The notes below the pieces were generated by a model that did no database searches, was not told the DNA's origin, and saw only the letters and a program-made list of their open reading frames with translations. Shown in pieces: positions 48,333-58,040 of a DNA stretch of 64,000 nucleotides. A program made the position numbers and the translations under genes. Location: the NCBI GenBank assembly GCA_033344915.1, contig JAWPML010000001.1, positions 2,476,369 through 2,540,368 of the forward strand, read 5' to 3'. This DNA comes from Acidimicrobiales bacterium. Lineage in GTDB: Bacteria > Actinomycetota > Acidimicrobiia > Acidimicrobiales > Aldehydirespiratoraceae. The first letter of the stretch is position 1, and each line of letters opens with the position of its first letter.

Positions 48333-48338
48333 AACCTA
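48333..48338 (-). promoter_or_regulatory. -10 element TAGGTT overlapping the tesB-like stop codon
   Basis: On the minus strand TAGGTT (48338-48333) begins with the TAG stop of the tesB-like gene and is 7 bases before the NUDIX ATG. Confidence 0.45.
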
Positions 48339-49148
48339 ATCCCTCGGCTTCAGCTCGCGCAGAAGCACCTCTTGGGCGATCGAGGCGATGTGGAGGCCGT
48401 CGGCCCCCCACACCTCGCCGAAGGCGAGCCCCCGTGAGCCGTAGACGCCGGACGACCGCAGGTCGTGGAGGCACCATTCGTCGGCGCGCGCCCAGCGGTG
48501 GAACCAGACCGTGTGGTCGAGCGACGCGCCCATGTAGGGATGGTCCTCGGGCCCGTTCCATTCCGGACGGCCGCGAGGGTGTTCGAGCTCGACCGCCTCG
48601 GTCGCCATGTCGTCGCTCGCGAACACGTGGGCGAGGACATGGATCAACGGGTCGTCCGGCAATGGGCCGGGCACCCGGACCCACGCGCGGGCTCGCTGCT
48701 CGTCGCGGGGCACGGGCCGCCGCTCGAGCAGCGGGCCCCAGTCGTCATCGGCCAGCTCGTCGGGGCCGGCGACGGGGCCGGGAACAGCCAGCGCCGTCGC
48801 ATCAGGTGCGTCCTCGTGACGTTGGAACGACGCCGAGAGGTTGAGGATCGCGCCGCTGGACTGGCGAGCGACCACCCGCCGGGTCACGAACGAGCGCCCG
48901 TCGCGGATGCGGTCGACCTCGAACCGGATCGGCTGGTCCTGATCGCCGCCCCGGATGAAGTAGGCGTGAACGGAGTGGGGGGCGTACTCGTCCGGCACCG
49001 TCTGGGCGGCCGCCCAGAGCCCCTGGGCCGCGACCTGGCCGCCGTACACGCGACCCCACGGATACTGGGCGCTGGGGCCGACCCAGACATCGGGGCCGTG
49101 CACGGCCATGTCGAAGAGAGCGACGAAATCGGTGATGGCCTGGGACAC
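48336..49148 (-). CDS. tesB: Acyl-CoA thioesterase II (TesB type)
   Basis: 270 residues forming a double hotdog. WGRVYGGQVAAQGLWAA, VHAYFIRGGDQDQPIRFEVDRIRDGRSF and the late SLDHTVWFHR are TesB signatures; the Asp of the catalytic triad lies in the ASLDHTVWFH region. It hydrolyses medium- and long-chain acyl-CoAs. GTG 49148 is preceded by TAGGGT eight bases upstream on the minus strand, so it is likely leaderless. Confidence 0.92.
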   Translation of the reverse strand: MSQAITDFVALFDMAVHGPDVWVGPSAQYPWGRVYGGQVAAQGLWAAAQTVPDEYAPHSVHAYFIRGGDQDQPIRFEVDRIRDGRSFVTRRVVARQSSGAILNLSASFQRHEDAPDATALAVPGPVAGPDELADDDWGPLLERRPVPRDEQRARAWVRVPGPLPDDPLIHVLAHVFASDDMATEAVELEHPRGRPEWNGPEDHPYMGASLDHTVWFHRWARADEWCLHDLRSSGVYGSRGLAFGEVWGADGLHIASIAQEVLLRELKPRD

Positions 49149-49156
49149 GGGTCGCG

Positions 49157-49162
49157 ACCCTA
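49157..49162 (-). promoter_or_regulatory. -10 element TAGGGT of the tesB-like gene
   Basis: On the minus strand TAGGGT lies 8 bases before GTG 49148. Confidence 0.45.
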
Positions 49163-49212
49163 GCGAGCCGCCGTGGCACCGCGGTCACCGCCGGGCGTGC
49201 AACGATCCTGCG

Positions 49213-49857
49213 ATGCCCACGCGTCCCCACCAGCTCGAGACCGTCGTCGTCGGTGACGACCCACGGGCCTGGGCCGACGCGGGCTTCACGGTCACCGACG
49301 GTCGGACCCGCATCGGCGGCACCACCATCGTGCTCGCGGGGGCGGCCGACGAGCGGGGGATCCTCGCCGCCGACGCCGGCATCGCCGGTCCGGTCGACGG
49401 CATGGCGTTCTCCACCGTCCCCCCGGACCGCGGGATGGTCACCCGTGCGGCCCCCGACCATCCGAACCGCGTGGTGGGCTTCGATCACCTGGTGGCGATG
49501 AGTCCCGACATGGACCGGACGACCGCGGCCCTGACCGACGCGGGCGTCGAGCATCGCCGCACCCGGACCTTCGAGGTCGGCGAGGCGATGCGTCGGCAGG
49601 CCTTCTTCTGGCTCGGCGACGTGATCCTCGAGCTCGTCGGCGACGACGCCGCCCACGGCGACGGCCCGGCGACCCTGTGGGGCCTCGCCCTGACGTGTGA
49701 CGATCTCGACGCGTCCGCGGAAGCGCTCGGTGCCGCTCTCGGCCGGGTGAAGCCCGCCGTGCAGCCCGGCCGCCACATCGCGACGATGCGCACCCGCGAT
49801 CTCGACATCTCGGTGCCCATCGCGCTGATGTCACCCCATCCGGAGCCGGGTCGATGA
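49213..49857 (+). CDS. VOC-superfamily (glyoxalase-like) protein
   Basis: 214 residues. VVGFDHLVAMSPDMDRTTAALTDAGVE followed by EAMRRQAFFWLGDVILELVG matches a VOC module with candidate metal ligands His (FDHL) and Glu (LELV). A second half-module is at the C-terminus (WGLALTCDDLDASAEALG). The reaction is unknown. Its stop overlaps the next gene's ATG (ATGA). Confidence 0.82.
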   Translation: MPTRPHQLETVVVGDDPRAWADAGFTVTDGRTRIGGTTIVLAGAADERGILAADAGIAGPVDGMAFSTVPPDRGMVTRAAPDHPNRVVGFDHLVAMSPDMDRTTAALTDAGVEHRRTRTFEVGEAMRRQAFFWLGDVILELVGDDAAHGDGPATLWGLALTCDDLDASAEALGAALGRVKPAVQPGRHIATMRTRDLDISVPIALMSPHPEPGR

Positions 49858-50135
49858 CCGTGCCTGCGGTCCTCGGTGCCCTGCTCACCGTCGCCCTGCT
49901 CGCCGGCGGGTGCACCGACGATGCCGAACCGGCCCCGCCCCCAACGTCCACCACCTCGACGGACACGACGCCGGCGTCGACATCGTCGACCGTCTCCACG
50001 ACAACGACGACCACCACCACGACGACAACGACGACGACCACGACGGTCGCGCCGCCGCTCGATCCGCTCGATCCGGCGTATCCGACCACACCACCACGGC
50101 CGCCGGTGACCTATCCGACCACCGGTGACGGCTGA
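49854..50135 (+). CDS. Small Thr-rich lipoprotein
   Basis: 93 residues. The signal LGALLTVALLAGGC ends in a lipobox. The mature protein is a Thr/Ser/Pro linker with an uninterrupted run of about 16 threonines and a Pro-rich end; no folded domain is visible. Threonine runs of this type may be O-mannosylated in actinobacteria. It is coupled to the VOC gene by a four-base overlap. Confidence 0.65.
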   Translation: MTVPAVLGALLTVALLAGGCTDDAEPAPPPTSTTSTDTTPASTSSTVSTTTTTTTTTTTTTTTTVAPPLDPLDPAYPTTPPRPPVTYPTTGDG

Positions 50136-50158
50136 CCCACCCTCGCGGTGGGGGTCAG
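50132..50158. terminator. Bidirectional terminator hairpin containing both stop codons
   Basis: CTGACCCACC pairs with GGTGG-GG-GTCAG (ten pairs, a 2-base bulge) around CTCGC. The TGA of the Thr-rich lipoprotein and the TGA of the convergent small gene lie in opposite arms. Confidence 0.55.
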
Positions 50159-50481
50159 GCGGGTCGATGCCGCACGGCACCCGTCGGCCGGAAGCGCACC
50201 GCTCCCCCGCCAGGCTCGACGGCACCCACGCACGACACGTCGACGATGAGACTCATGCTCTGATCCACCGTCGCCGGCCACAGCACGCAGGCCGCCGGAT
50301 TCGACGACAGCGCCGCCGCCGCCCGACCCCCCACGGAGACCTCGAGTTCGCCGTCGACCCACGCGACCCTCGAGTGGGTGACCCGCGGGGGCGCCGCCTC
50401 GACCCCGACGATCACATAGGCCGAATGGCCGTATTCGGCGCTCACCGTCGGCAGTTCCTCGATGGGGACCTGGATGCTCAT
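50155..50481 (-). CDS. Small hypothetical protein
   Basis: 108 residues. A beta-rich pattern (SAYVIVGVEAAPPRVTHSRVAWVDGELEVSVGGRAAAAL) recalls split-barrel flavin-binding proteins, but no diagnostic motif is present, so I leave it unnamed. TACCTT lies 6 bases before ATG 50481 on the minus strand, the local leaderless pattern, which supports a real gene. Confidence 0.65.
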   Translation of the reverse strand: MSIQVPIEELPTVSAEYGHSAYVIVGVEAAPPRVTHSRVAWVDGELEVSVGGRAAAALSSNPAACVLWPATVDQSMSLIVDVSCVGAVEPGGGAVRFRPTGAVRHRPA

Positions 50482-50487
50482 GGGAGA

Positions 50488-50493
50488 AAGGTA
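50488..50493 (-). promoter_or_regulatory. -10 element TACCTT
   Basis: On the minus strand TACCTT is 6 bases before ATG 50481. Confidence 0.4.
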
Positions 50494-50540
50494 GCAAGAG
50501 CACTTTTGCCCGGGCGGCCAGGTGCCGATGGAAGACCATC

Positions 50541-51962
50541 GTGCGATACAAGGGGTTGTCCGTCCTGCTGGGCATGTTCGTGATCGTGTCGACCACCGTC
50601 GTCGGTGCGCAGGCCGACGCGCCCCCGGCGTTCCCCGAGGCCGAGACGCTCGCAACCGACGGCGCCGCGATCGACGAGATCCTCGCGACCGTGGGACTCG
50701 ATGCCGCCTGGCGTTCGACCCTCGATCTGCATCCGGCCGCCCGACTGCTCACGATCGAGTATCGGGACCAGGAGGGCGACGCCGTGATCGCGCTCCTCTC
50801 CACGACCCTTCAGCTCGGCAACACCACCAACGCCCGCGAACAGGTCATCGCGGACCTGCGGGGCATGGCCGCGAGGTTGGACGAGGCGGCCGAGGAGCAG
50901 CGTCGCCGCGAGATCGATCGCAACCGGGCCGACGCCCACTTCCGGGGCATGCACGCCCTCACGCAGGCCGCCGCCGTCCACGTGTTCGCCGGCACGGACC
51001 CGGCCATCGACGCCGTGCTCGGTCTCGACGGCGAGGCGTTGACGATCGCCCAGCGCGAGTACCTCCTGACGAACGCCACGCTCGACGAGCTCTTCGCCCT
51101 GCGCGCCGAGGCCGCGACCGAACTCGAGCTCGCGGAGGCGGCCCTCGACGCGGCCATCACGTACCACGACGACGTCGAGGCCCAGCACGCGGCGCTGATC
51201 GACGACGCCGCCGCGCTCGCCGCCGCGCGACGCGAACTCGACGCGTCGGCCCGGGAGATGCTCGCCCCGGCGGCAAAGGCGTACGCGTTGGCCGCCGTCC
51301 CGGGCCAGCCGGGCCTCACCCCCCGCGCCCTCGACGCCTACCTCGAGGCCGAGGCGACCATGTCCGTCCTCGCGCCTTCCTGCCATGTGTCGTGGCGGAC
51401 CATCGCCGCCATCGCCTCGGTGGAGAGCCGCCACGGCGAATACGGCGGCGGCCGCCTCCACCTCGACGGGCGCCCGGCCGCACCGATCATCGGCATCGCC
51501 CTCGACGGGCGAACCGTCGACAACTTCGGCCTGACGACGGCGAAGCTGGCCGACACCGACGGCGGCGAGTTCGACGGCGATCCGCTCTTCGACCGTGCCG
51601 TCGGACCGCTCCAGTTCATCCCCGAATCGTGGCAACGGTGGCAGCTCGACGCCGACGACGATGGGGAGCGCGACCCCCAGGACATCGACGACGCGGCGCT
51701 CAGCGCCGGTGCCTACCTCTGCAACTACGGCTCGTTGCGGTACTGGGAGGGCTGGCAGACCGCCGTCTTCGGCTACAACCACGCCGGCGCCTACGTGAAT
51801 TCCGTCAAGGCCGCGCTCGATCGCGTCCAACGGCTCCGGCTGCCGGAATTCGAGGGCGACGAGGACCTGCGCCAGCGCATCCCCTACGGGACGTGGGTGC
51901 CGATGCCGGAGGAAGTCGACGAGCCGACGGACGAGGAACCGGTCAGCGCAGAAAGCGAATGA
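50541..51962 (+). CDS. Secreted lytic murein transglycosylase-like protein
   Basis: 473 residues. A signal sequence (~5-24) precedes a long helical coiled-coil-like region (~50-260) and a transglycosylase domain: IAAIASVESRHGEYGG carries the catalytic Glu, and VGPLQFIPESWQRW and VFGYNHAGAYVNSV are typical SLT-domain motifs. It would cleave peptidoglycan glycan strands outside the membrane. GTG 50541 is the start. The last 20 bases overlap the convergent glycosylase gene. Confidence 0.85.
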   Translation: MRYKGLSVLLGMFVIVSTTVVGAQADAPPAFPEAETLATDGAAIDEILATVGLDAAWRSTLDLHPAARLLTIEYRDQEGDAVIALLSTTLQLGNTTNAREQVIADLRGMAARLDEAAEEQRRREIDRNRADAHFRGMHALTQAAAVHVFAGTDPAIDAVLGLDGEALTIAQREYLLTNATLDELFALRAEAATELELAEAALDAAITYHDDVEAQHAALIDDAAALAAARRELDASAREMLAPAAKAYALAAVPGQPGLTPRALDAYLEAEATMSVLAPSCHVSWRTIAAIASVESRHGEYGGGRLHLDGRPAAPIIGIALDGRTVDNFGLTTAKLADTDGGEFDGDPLFDRAVGPLQFIPESWQRWQLDADDDGERDPQDIDDAALSAGAYLCNYGSLRYWEGWQTAVFGYNHAGAYVNSVKAALDRVQRLRLPEFEGDEDLRQRIPYGTWVPMPEEVDEPTDEEPVSAESE

Positions 51963-53130
51963 CGTCGCCCTTGGTGCCGTCGACCATCCAGCCGTCCACA
52001 CCGACCATCCTCGCGAGATCGTCGAGCGCGGGGCGCAGCGCCTCCGCGACCCGGCCGGGCGACTGCCCCTCCTCGGCGAACGCGCCGAACACCCGCAGCA
52101 CGCCGGCGGCGCGGTCGGTCTTGAGATCGACCCGGGCGACGAGCTCGTCACCCAGGAGGAACGGCAGCACGTAGTAGCCGTAGATCCGCTTCGCCGCGGG
52201 CACGTAGATCTCGATCTTGTAGTCGAAGGCGAAGAGCCGCGACGCCCGTTCCCGAAACCAGACCACGGGGTCGAAGGGCGACACGAGCGTGCACGCGTCG
52301 ATCGATCGGGGCCGCACCGCGTCGGGATGCAGCAACGCCGGCCGGTTCCAGCCCTCGACCTCGGCCTCGATGAGCCGCCCGTCCTCGACGAGCTCCGCCA
52401 CGCGGGCCTTGGCCGGCACCTTTGGCAGCCGGTGGTAGTCGACGAGATCGGGCATGGCCGCGATGCCGTGGCTCGCCGCCGCTCGCATCAGCAGCTCGCG
52501 ATGCGCGTCCTCCTCACTCGGCGTCGGTCGGGCCCGGATCTCGGCCGGGACGATGCGTTCGAGCAGATCGAACTCCTTGACGAAGCCCGGCGTGCGGCGG
52601 ATCCCGACCTCGCCGACCCGGAACAGCCAGTCGAGCGCCACCGATCCGAACGAGCGGTCACCCCACCACTCCCCCTCCCGCGGGCGGGGGTCGTCGAGGT
52701 CGCCGGGGGCGAGCGGGCGCTCGCGCACCTGGTCGAGCACCTCGTCGATGTACGCGGCGTCGCGCGCCGCGAAGTCCGCCAGCGGGCCCCACGTCTCGCC
52801 CCGCCGAGCCCGCGCCTTCGACCACCGCAGGAGCGGCTCGTCCTCCACGGGGACGAGCGACGCCTCGTGGCACCACGCCTCGATCCACTCGTCGTCGCGG
52901 TAGGCGATCCGCTCGTGCAGGGCGGTGTCGTAGGGGCCGAGCCGCGAGAACGCGGGCATGTACTGGGTGCGGATGACCACGGGCACCGAGTCGAGCTGGA
53001 GGAGTCCGAGCCGTCCCATCACCCGCCGCAGGTGACGGCGATCCACCGCCCCCGTCGGGCGCGGGTCACGAAAGCCCTGCGCGCCGAGCGCGATCCGACG
53101 CGCCGTCGCCGCATTGATCGAGACGGTCAT
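51943..53130 (-). CDS. Winged-helix DNA glycosylase of the YcaQ/AlkX family
   Basis: 395 residues. The N-terminal tandem winged-helix region and the catalytic motif LQLDSVPVVIRTQY (Q-x-D form, as in AlkX/YcaQ rather than the Q-x-Q of AlkZ) are present, with LVSPFDPVVWFRERASRLFAFDYKIEIYVPAAKRIYGYYVLPFL as the family's C-terminal hallmark. Relatives unhook interstrand DNA crosslinks or remove alkylated bases. It overlaps the HAD gene upstream by four bases. Confidence 0.88.
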   Translation of the reverse strand: MTVSINAATARRIALGAQGFRDPRPTGAVDRRHLRRVMGRLGLLQLDSVPVVIRTQYMPAFSRLGPYDTALHERIAYRDDEWIEAWCHEASLVPVEDEPLLRWSKARARRGETWGPLADFAARDAAYIDEVLDQVRERPLAPGDLDDPRPREGEWWGDRSFGSVALDWLFRVGEVGIRRTPGFVKEFDLLERIVPAEIRARPTPSEEDAHRELLMRAAASHGIAAMPDLVDYHRLPKVPAKARVAELVEDGRLIEAEVEGWNRPALLHPDAVRPRSIDACTLVSPFDPVVWFRERASRLFAFDYKIEIYVPAAKRIYGYYVLPFLLGDELVARVDLKTDRAAGVLRVFGAFAEEGQSPGRVAEALRPALDDLARMVGVDGWMVDGTKGDVIRFLR

Positions 53131-53876
53131 GTGGCCAGGTGCTCCGCCAGGGCGACGACGTCGGGCAGACGCCAGTGATCGAAGTGGGCGTGGTGGTCGT
53201 AGGGATCGAGTTGGACGACCGGCATCCCGGCCGCGGTCGCGCCGTGCACGTCGGCGTGGACCGTGTCGCCGACATAGAGCGTGCGGTCGGCGGCGGTGCC
53301 GAGGGCGTCCAACGCCGGCGCGAAGATCGCCGGATCGGGCTTGGCGACACCCACGACACCGCTGTCGACGATCGCCGCGACCGAGGGGAGGTCCCCGTCG
53401 CCGACCTGGCAGATCCGCATGTCGAGGCACTGCTGCACCGCGGTGCCGTTGTTGTTGGTGACGATCGCCGTCGGTCGAAGACGAGCGATGCGGGCGAACG
53501 CGGCGCGGTTCTCGACGAGCACGTGGGACCAGATGACGGCGGTGTCGAACCCGTCGACCCGGGCCGCGGTACGCGCCGCGACCGCCTCGTCGAGCGCGGT
53601 TCCGCGGAGCCCCGTGGAGGCGAAGTAGGCGCGGTCGTAGTGTTCCCACACCGCCGGATTCGTCTCGTGCACCGCACCGTCGACCAGGGCGGCGGTGAGG
53701 GCGGCGACGCCCGCGTAGTGGGCGACTCGCGCGGACGAATCATCGAGCTCGAAGCGAACACCGCCCGCGGCCATCAGCTCCGACATGGGCGCCGGTGCGG
53801 GCACCGCGAACACGCCGCCCATGTCGAAGACGACCGCGTCCACACGGTCGGGTGAAACCGGGGCGAGTGAGGTCAC
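53127..53876 (-). CDS. HAD-family hydrolase
   Basis: 249 residues. Motif I is VVFDMGGV with the nucleophile Asp, motif II lies in AIVTNNNGT, motif III is the Lys of VGVAKPDPAIF and motif IV is YVGDTVHADVHGA. A helical cap sits between motifs I and II. It is a phosphatase or dehalogenase-type enzyme of unknown substrate. GTG 53876 has TACGGT six bases upstream, overlapping the divergent MFS gene's -10. Confidence 0.88.
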   Translation of the reverse strand: MTSLAPVSPDRVDAVVFDMGGVFAVPAPAPMSELMAAGGVRFELDDSSARVAHYAGVAALTAALVDGAVHETNPAVWEHYDRAYFASTGLRGTALDEAVAARTAARVDGFDTAVIWSHVLVENRAAFARIARLRPTAIVTNNNGTAVQQCLDMRICQVGDGDLPSVAAIVDSGVVGVAKPDPAIFAPALDALGTAADRTLYVGDTVHADVHGATAAGMPVVQLDPYDHHAHFDHWRLPDVVALAEHLAT

Positions 53877-53882
53877 GGCCGG

Positions 53883-53892
53883 ACCGTACACT
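53883..53892. promoter_or_regulatory. Overlapping divergent -10 elements (HAD / MFS)
   Basis: ACCGTACACT reads TACACT to the right, 6 bases before ATG 53899, and TACGGT to the left, 6 bases before GTG 53876. The two share the central TA, and the layout is symmetrical. Confidence 0.55.
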
Positions 53893-53898
53893 GCTCCG

Positions 53899-55137
53899 AT
53901 GCCCGTGGCGCAGGACCGGAGCACGCGGTTCTCCGGCTGGCGGATCGTGGCGCTCGCAACGATCACGATGGCCCTCACGGGGCCCGGCCAGACGATCGGC
54001 GTGTCGGTCTTCATCGACCACTTCGCGGCCGACCTCGACCTCGAGAAGTCGTGGATCACCGCCGGCTATCTCGTCGGCACCCTGACCGGCTCACTGGCCC
54101 TGCCGACGGTCGGTCGACTGATCGACCGCCACGGCGTGCGCCGATCGATGACGGCCATCGGTGCCGCCTTCACGGTCGCCCTCGTCGCGATGTCGGGGGT
54201 GCAGGGAATCCTCAGCCTGACCGCGGGCTTCGTCTTCATCCGCATGCTCGGTCAGGGTTCGCTCTCTCTGGTCAGCGTCATGTCGATCCAGCTCTGGTTC
54301 GAGCGGCGGCGGGGTACGGCGATCTCCGTGGCCGTCACCGTCTCCGCCGCGCTGATGGCGCTCGTCCCGGTCGGACTCAACACGGTCATCGACGAGATCG
54401 GCTGGCGGGCCACCTGGCTGGTCGCCGCCGGTGTCGTCGGGACGCTCGTGCTGCCCATCGCGTGGTTCGGCATGATCGACCGGCCGAGCTCGGTGGGCCA
54501 GATGGCCGATGGCGGCGTCGTGGCCGACGGCGTGGCCGCGGTCCCGGCGTGGGGGCTCGGCCGCGGCGAGGCGGTCCGGCGCTACGAGTTCTGGGTCCTC
54601 GCGATCTCGAGCGCGTCGGTGTCGATGCTCGTCACCGGTCTCAACTTCCACCAGATCGCCCTGCTCGGCGAGTCCGGGTTCACCAGCACGGAAGCGGCTG
54701 CCCTCTTCCTGCCCCAGGTCCTCGGCTCGACGATCGGCTCACCGGCGACGGGCTACGCCCTCGACCGCATCGGCACCCGCAACGCGCCCCTGATCGTCGT
54801 CGCCCTCCTCACCGCGACGCTCGTGGTCGCCGGCTCGGCGTCGTCCACCGGCGAGGTGATCGGCTATGCCGTCCTGCTGGGTCTGCTGGGCGGTGCGGCC
54901 CGCAGCGTCTCGTCCACCCTGCCCCCGGCGTGGTTCGGTGTCCGCAACCTGGGGGCGATCCAGGGAACGCTCTCGTTCGTCGGCGTGATGGCGTCCGCCG
55001 CGGGGCCGTTCGCGTTCTCGGTCACGGAGCTGGCCACCGGCGGCTACCGCTCGACCGCGCTCGCATGGGCTGTCGCGCCGGCCGCGTTGACGGTGCTGTT
55101 CGCCCTGCGGCCGCCGACGGTCAGACGACCAGGTTGA
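53899..55137 (+). CDS. MFS transporter (monocarboxylate-transporter-like)
   Basis: 412 residues with about 12 membrane segments. [13 protein letters not shown] in the loop between helices 2 and 3 is the MFS motif, and [13 protein letters not shown] is its repeat in the second half. The general look resembles monocarboxylate/oxalate-type MFS carriers; the substrate is unknown. The 3' end overlaps leuS by 17 bases in convergent orientation. Confidence 0.88.
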   Translation: MPVAQDRSTRFSGWRIVALATITMALTGPGQTIGVSVFIDHFAADLDLEKSWITAGYLVGTLTGSLALPTVGRLIDRHGVRRSMTAIGAAFTVALVAMSGVQGILSLTAGFVFIRMLGQGSLSLVSVMSIQLWFERRRGTAISVAVTVSAALMALVPVGLNTVIDEIGWRATWLVAAGVVGTLVLPIAWFGMIDRPSSVGQMADGGVVADGVAAVPAWGLGRGEAVRRYEFWVLAISSASVSMLVTGLNFHQIALLGESGFTSTEAAALFLPQVLGSTIGSPATGYALDRIGTRNAPLIVVALLTATLVVAGSASSTGEVIGYAVLLGLLGGAARSVSSTLPPAWFGVRNLGAIQGTLSFVGVMASAAGPFAFSVTELATGGYRSTALAWAVAPAALTVLFALRPPTVRRPG

Positions 55138-57937
55138 CCATCCGGCCGGGCACGTAGATCGCCTTGCGGAGATCCTGGCCGTCCACGTGCGCGGCGACGT
55201 TCGCCTCCGCCAGCGCGGCGGCGATCGCCGTCTCCTCGTCGGCGTCGGCCGCGATGACGACCTTGCCGCGGACCTTGCCGTTGACCTGCACGGGCAGCTC
55301 GACGGTGTCGTCGACGAGCAGGCTGGTGTCCGCCTCGGGGAACTCGGCGCGGGTGACCGAACCGGTGCCGCCCAAGCGGGTCCACAGCTCTTCGGCGACG
55401 TGGGGCACGAGGGGCGAGAGCATGCGGACGATCGCGTCGGCGACCTCGCGCGGCGTGGGTCCCTCCCGCTTCGTCAGCTCGTTGTTGAGCTCGGTGATCT
55501 TCGCGATCGCGGTGTTGAAGCGCAGGCCGTCCATGTCGGCGCGGACGCCGTCGATGGTCCGGTGCAGCACCCGCCGCAGGTCGTCGTCCGCGAGGTCATC
55601 GGTGACGACGAGCTCACCGGTCTCCTCGTCGACGAGGTTCCGCCAGACCCGCTGCAGGAGCCGCTGGGACCCGACGACGGACCGCGTCTCCCACGGACGG
55701 TCCTGATCGATGGGGCCCATCGACATCTCGTAGAGGCGCAGGGTGTCGGCGCCGTACGCCGCGTACATGTCGTCAGGCGTGACGGAGTTCTTCAGGGACT
55801 TGCCCATCTTGCCGAACGTGCGCGTGACCGGCCGGCCGTCGTGGGTGAACCCGGACTGCGGGTCGCCCTCCACCTCGTCGGCTTCGACATAGACGCCGCG
55901 CTCGTCCTGGAAGGCGGCGGCCTGGATGTAGCCCTGATTGATGAGGCGCTTGAACGGCTCCGGGCCCGACACGTGGCCGAGATCGAACAGCACCTTGTGC
56001 CAGAAGCGGGCATAGAGGAGATGCAGGACCGCGTGTTCGACGCCGCCCACGTAGAGGTCGACGCCGCCGACCTCGCCGTCGGCCGGGTCGGTCATCCAGT
56101 ACTGCTCGACGTCGGGGTCGACCATGGCGTTCTCGTTCGTCGGGTCGAGGTAGCGCAGGTAGTACCAGCACGACCCGGCCCACTGGGGCATCGTGTTCAG
56201 CTCGCGTCGATAGGTCCGCGGGCCGTCGCCGAGATCCATCTCGACCTCGCGCCATTCGCTCACCCGGCCGAGCGGCGGCTCGGGCTCGGAGTCCTCGTCC
56301 AGCGCACGCGGCGCCCAGTCCATGAGGTCGGGCAGGAGCACCGGCAGCTCGGACTCCGGCACCGCGCGGGGCAGGTCGTCGTCGCCATAGACGATCGGGA
56401 AGGGTTCACCCCAGTAGCGCTGCCGGCTGAACAGCCAGTCCCGCAGCTTGTAGGTGATCGTGCCCTCGCCATGATCGTTGGCCTCGAGCCAGTCGATGAT
56501 CGTCTGCTTGGCGGTTGCGATGTCGTGGCCGTCGAGGAACCCGGAGTTGATGGCGGCACCCTCGCCGACGTAGGCCTTGCCGCCCTCGTCGTCCCAACCG
56601 GCGGGAGGCTGCACCGTGCGCACGATGTCGAGCCCGAAGGTCTCGGCGAACTCCCAGTCCCGTTCGTCCTGGCCGGGAACGGCCATGATCGCGCCGGTGC
56701 CGTAGCCCATGAGCACGTAGTCGGCGATGAAGACGGGCAGCTCGGCGCCGTTGACCGGGTTGGCCACGGTGGTGCCCACGAACACGCCGGTCTTCTCCTT
56801 GTGCTCCTGGCGCTCGAGATCGGTCATCTGGGCGGCACGGGCGCGATACGCGTCGACCGCGGCCTGCGGACTCGCGTGTCCACCGGTCCAGGCCGGATTC
56901 GTCCCGTCGGGCCAGGCGTCGGCGGTGAGCTCGTCCACGAGCGGGTGCTCGGGCGCGAGCACCATGTAGGTCGCCCCGAAGACGGTGTCGGGTCGGGTGG
57001 TGAAGACCTCGATCGGGCCGAAGCGGATCAGCGCACCCTCGCTGCGCCCGATCCAGTTCCGCTGCATCGTCTTGATCGAGTCGGTCCAGTCGAGCAGATC
57101 CAGATCGTCGAGCAGGCGATCGGCGTAGGACGTGATCCGCATCATCCACTGACGCAGCGGGCGACGGAAGACGGGGAAGTTGCCGCGTTCGGAGCGACCC
57201 TCGGCGGTGACCTCCTCGTTGGCGAGCACGGTGCCGAGGCCCGGACACCAGTTGACGGGGGCGTCGTCGACGTAGGCGAGGCGGTACTGGGCGAGGATCG
57301 CGCGACGGCCGGACTCGTCGGCCGCGGCCCAGTCCTCGCCGCCCTTCGGCGTGCGGGTGCCGGCCTCGAACTCGGCGACGAGCTCGTCGATCGGACGACC
57401 GGCCTGGCGGTCTTCGTCGAACCAGGCGTCGAACAGCTGGAGGAAGATCCACTGCGTCCAGCGGTAGAACGCGGGGTCGGTGGTCGCCACGCTGCGCCGC
57501 TCGTCGTGGCCGAGGCCGAGGCGTTCGAGCTGGCGGGTCATGTTGGCGATGTTGTTCTCGGTGTTCTCGCGCGGGTGCTCGCCGGTCTGCCGGGCGTGCT
57601 CCTCGGCCGGCAGACCGAACGCGTCGAACCCCATCGTGTGCAGGACGTTGAACCCGGTCATCCGTTTGAAGCGGGCGTAGACGTCGGTCGCGATGAAGCC
57701 CAGCGGATGGCCCACGTGCAGGCCCGTGCCCGAGGGATACGGGAACATGTCCATGATGAAGAGCTTCGGGCGTCGGGCGAGCGCGTCTTCGTCGTCGGCG
57801 AGCAACCCCGACGGGTTGGGCGCGTGGTACGTGCCCGCCTCACGCCACTGCGCCTGCCAACGGGTCTCGATCTCGTCGGCGCGGGCCGCGTCGTAGCGGT
57901 GCGCGGGCTGATCGTCTGGCTGGGGCGGTTCGGACAC
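55121..57937 (-). CDS. leuS: Leucyl-tRNA synthetase
   Basis: 938 residues. The class I motifs are HVGHPLG (HIGH) near the N-terminus and KMGKS (KMSKS variant, within [10 protein letters not shown]) in the catalytic core. The editing domain with [19 protein letters not shown] and the C-terminal anticodon-binding region with [10 protein letters not shown] are intact. It charges tRNA-Leu. GTG 57937 is the chosen start: TAGTCT is 7 bases upstream. The frame runs open to 58150 but no start there is supported. Confidence 0.97.
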   Translation of the reverse strand: MSEPPQPDDQPAHRYDAARADEIETRWQAQWREAGTYHAPNPSGLLADDEDALARRPKLFIMDMFPYPSGTGLHVGHPLGFIATDVYARFKRMTGFNVLHTMGFDAFGLPAEEHARQTGEHPRENTENNIANMTRQLERLGLGHDERRSVATTDPAFYRWTQWIFLQLFDAWFDEDRQAGRPIDELVAEFEAGTRTPKGGEDWAAADESGRRAILAQYRLAYVDDAPVNWCPGLGTVLANEEVTAEGRSERGNFPVFRRPLRQWMMRITSYADRLLDDLDLLDWTDSIKTMQRNWIGRSEGALIRFGPIEVFTTRPDTVFGATYMVLAPEHPLVDELTADAWPDGTNPAWTGGHASPQAAVDAYRARAAQMTDLERQEHKEKTGVFVGTTVANPVNGAELPVFIADYVLMGYGTGAIMAVPGQDERDWEFAETFGLDIVRTVQPPAGWDDEGGKAYVGEGAAINSGFLDGHDIATAKQTIIDWLEANDHGEGTITYKLRDWLFSRQRYWGEPFPIVYGDDDLPRAVPESELPVLLPDLMDWAPRALDEDSEPEPPLGRVSEWREVEMDLGDGPRTYRRELNTMPQWAGSCWYYLRYLDPTNENAMVDPDVEQYWMTDPADGEVGGVDLYVGGVEHAVLHLLYARFWHKVLFDLGHVSGPEPFKRLINQGYIQAAAFQDERGVYVEADEVEGDPQSGFTHDGRPVTRTFGKMGKSLKNSVTPDDMYAAYGADTLRLYEMSMGPIDQDRPWETRSVVGSQRLLQRVWRNLVDEETGELVVTDDLADDDLRRVLHRTIDGVRADMDGLRFNTAIAKITELNNELTKREGPTPREVADAIVRMLSPLVPHVAEELWTRLGGTGSVTRAEFPEADTSLLVDDTVELPVQVNGKVRGKVVIAADADEETAIAAALAEANVAAHVDGQDLRKAIYVPGRMVNLVV

Positions 57938-57944
57938 GCCCGAA

Positions 57945-57950
57945 AGACTA
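57945..57950 (-). promoter_or_regulatory. -10 element TAGTCT of leuS
   Basis: On the minus strand TAGTCT is 7 bases before the GTG of leuS. Confidence 0.45.
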
Positions 57951-58040
57951 CGGGTCCCTGCCGGGACTCCCGCGGTATTCGCCCCCGGCTCGCCGCGGCG
58001 CGCGTATTGGGCCGAACGGCGGTGGTGATTCGGCCCCGAA

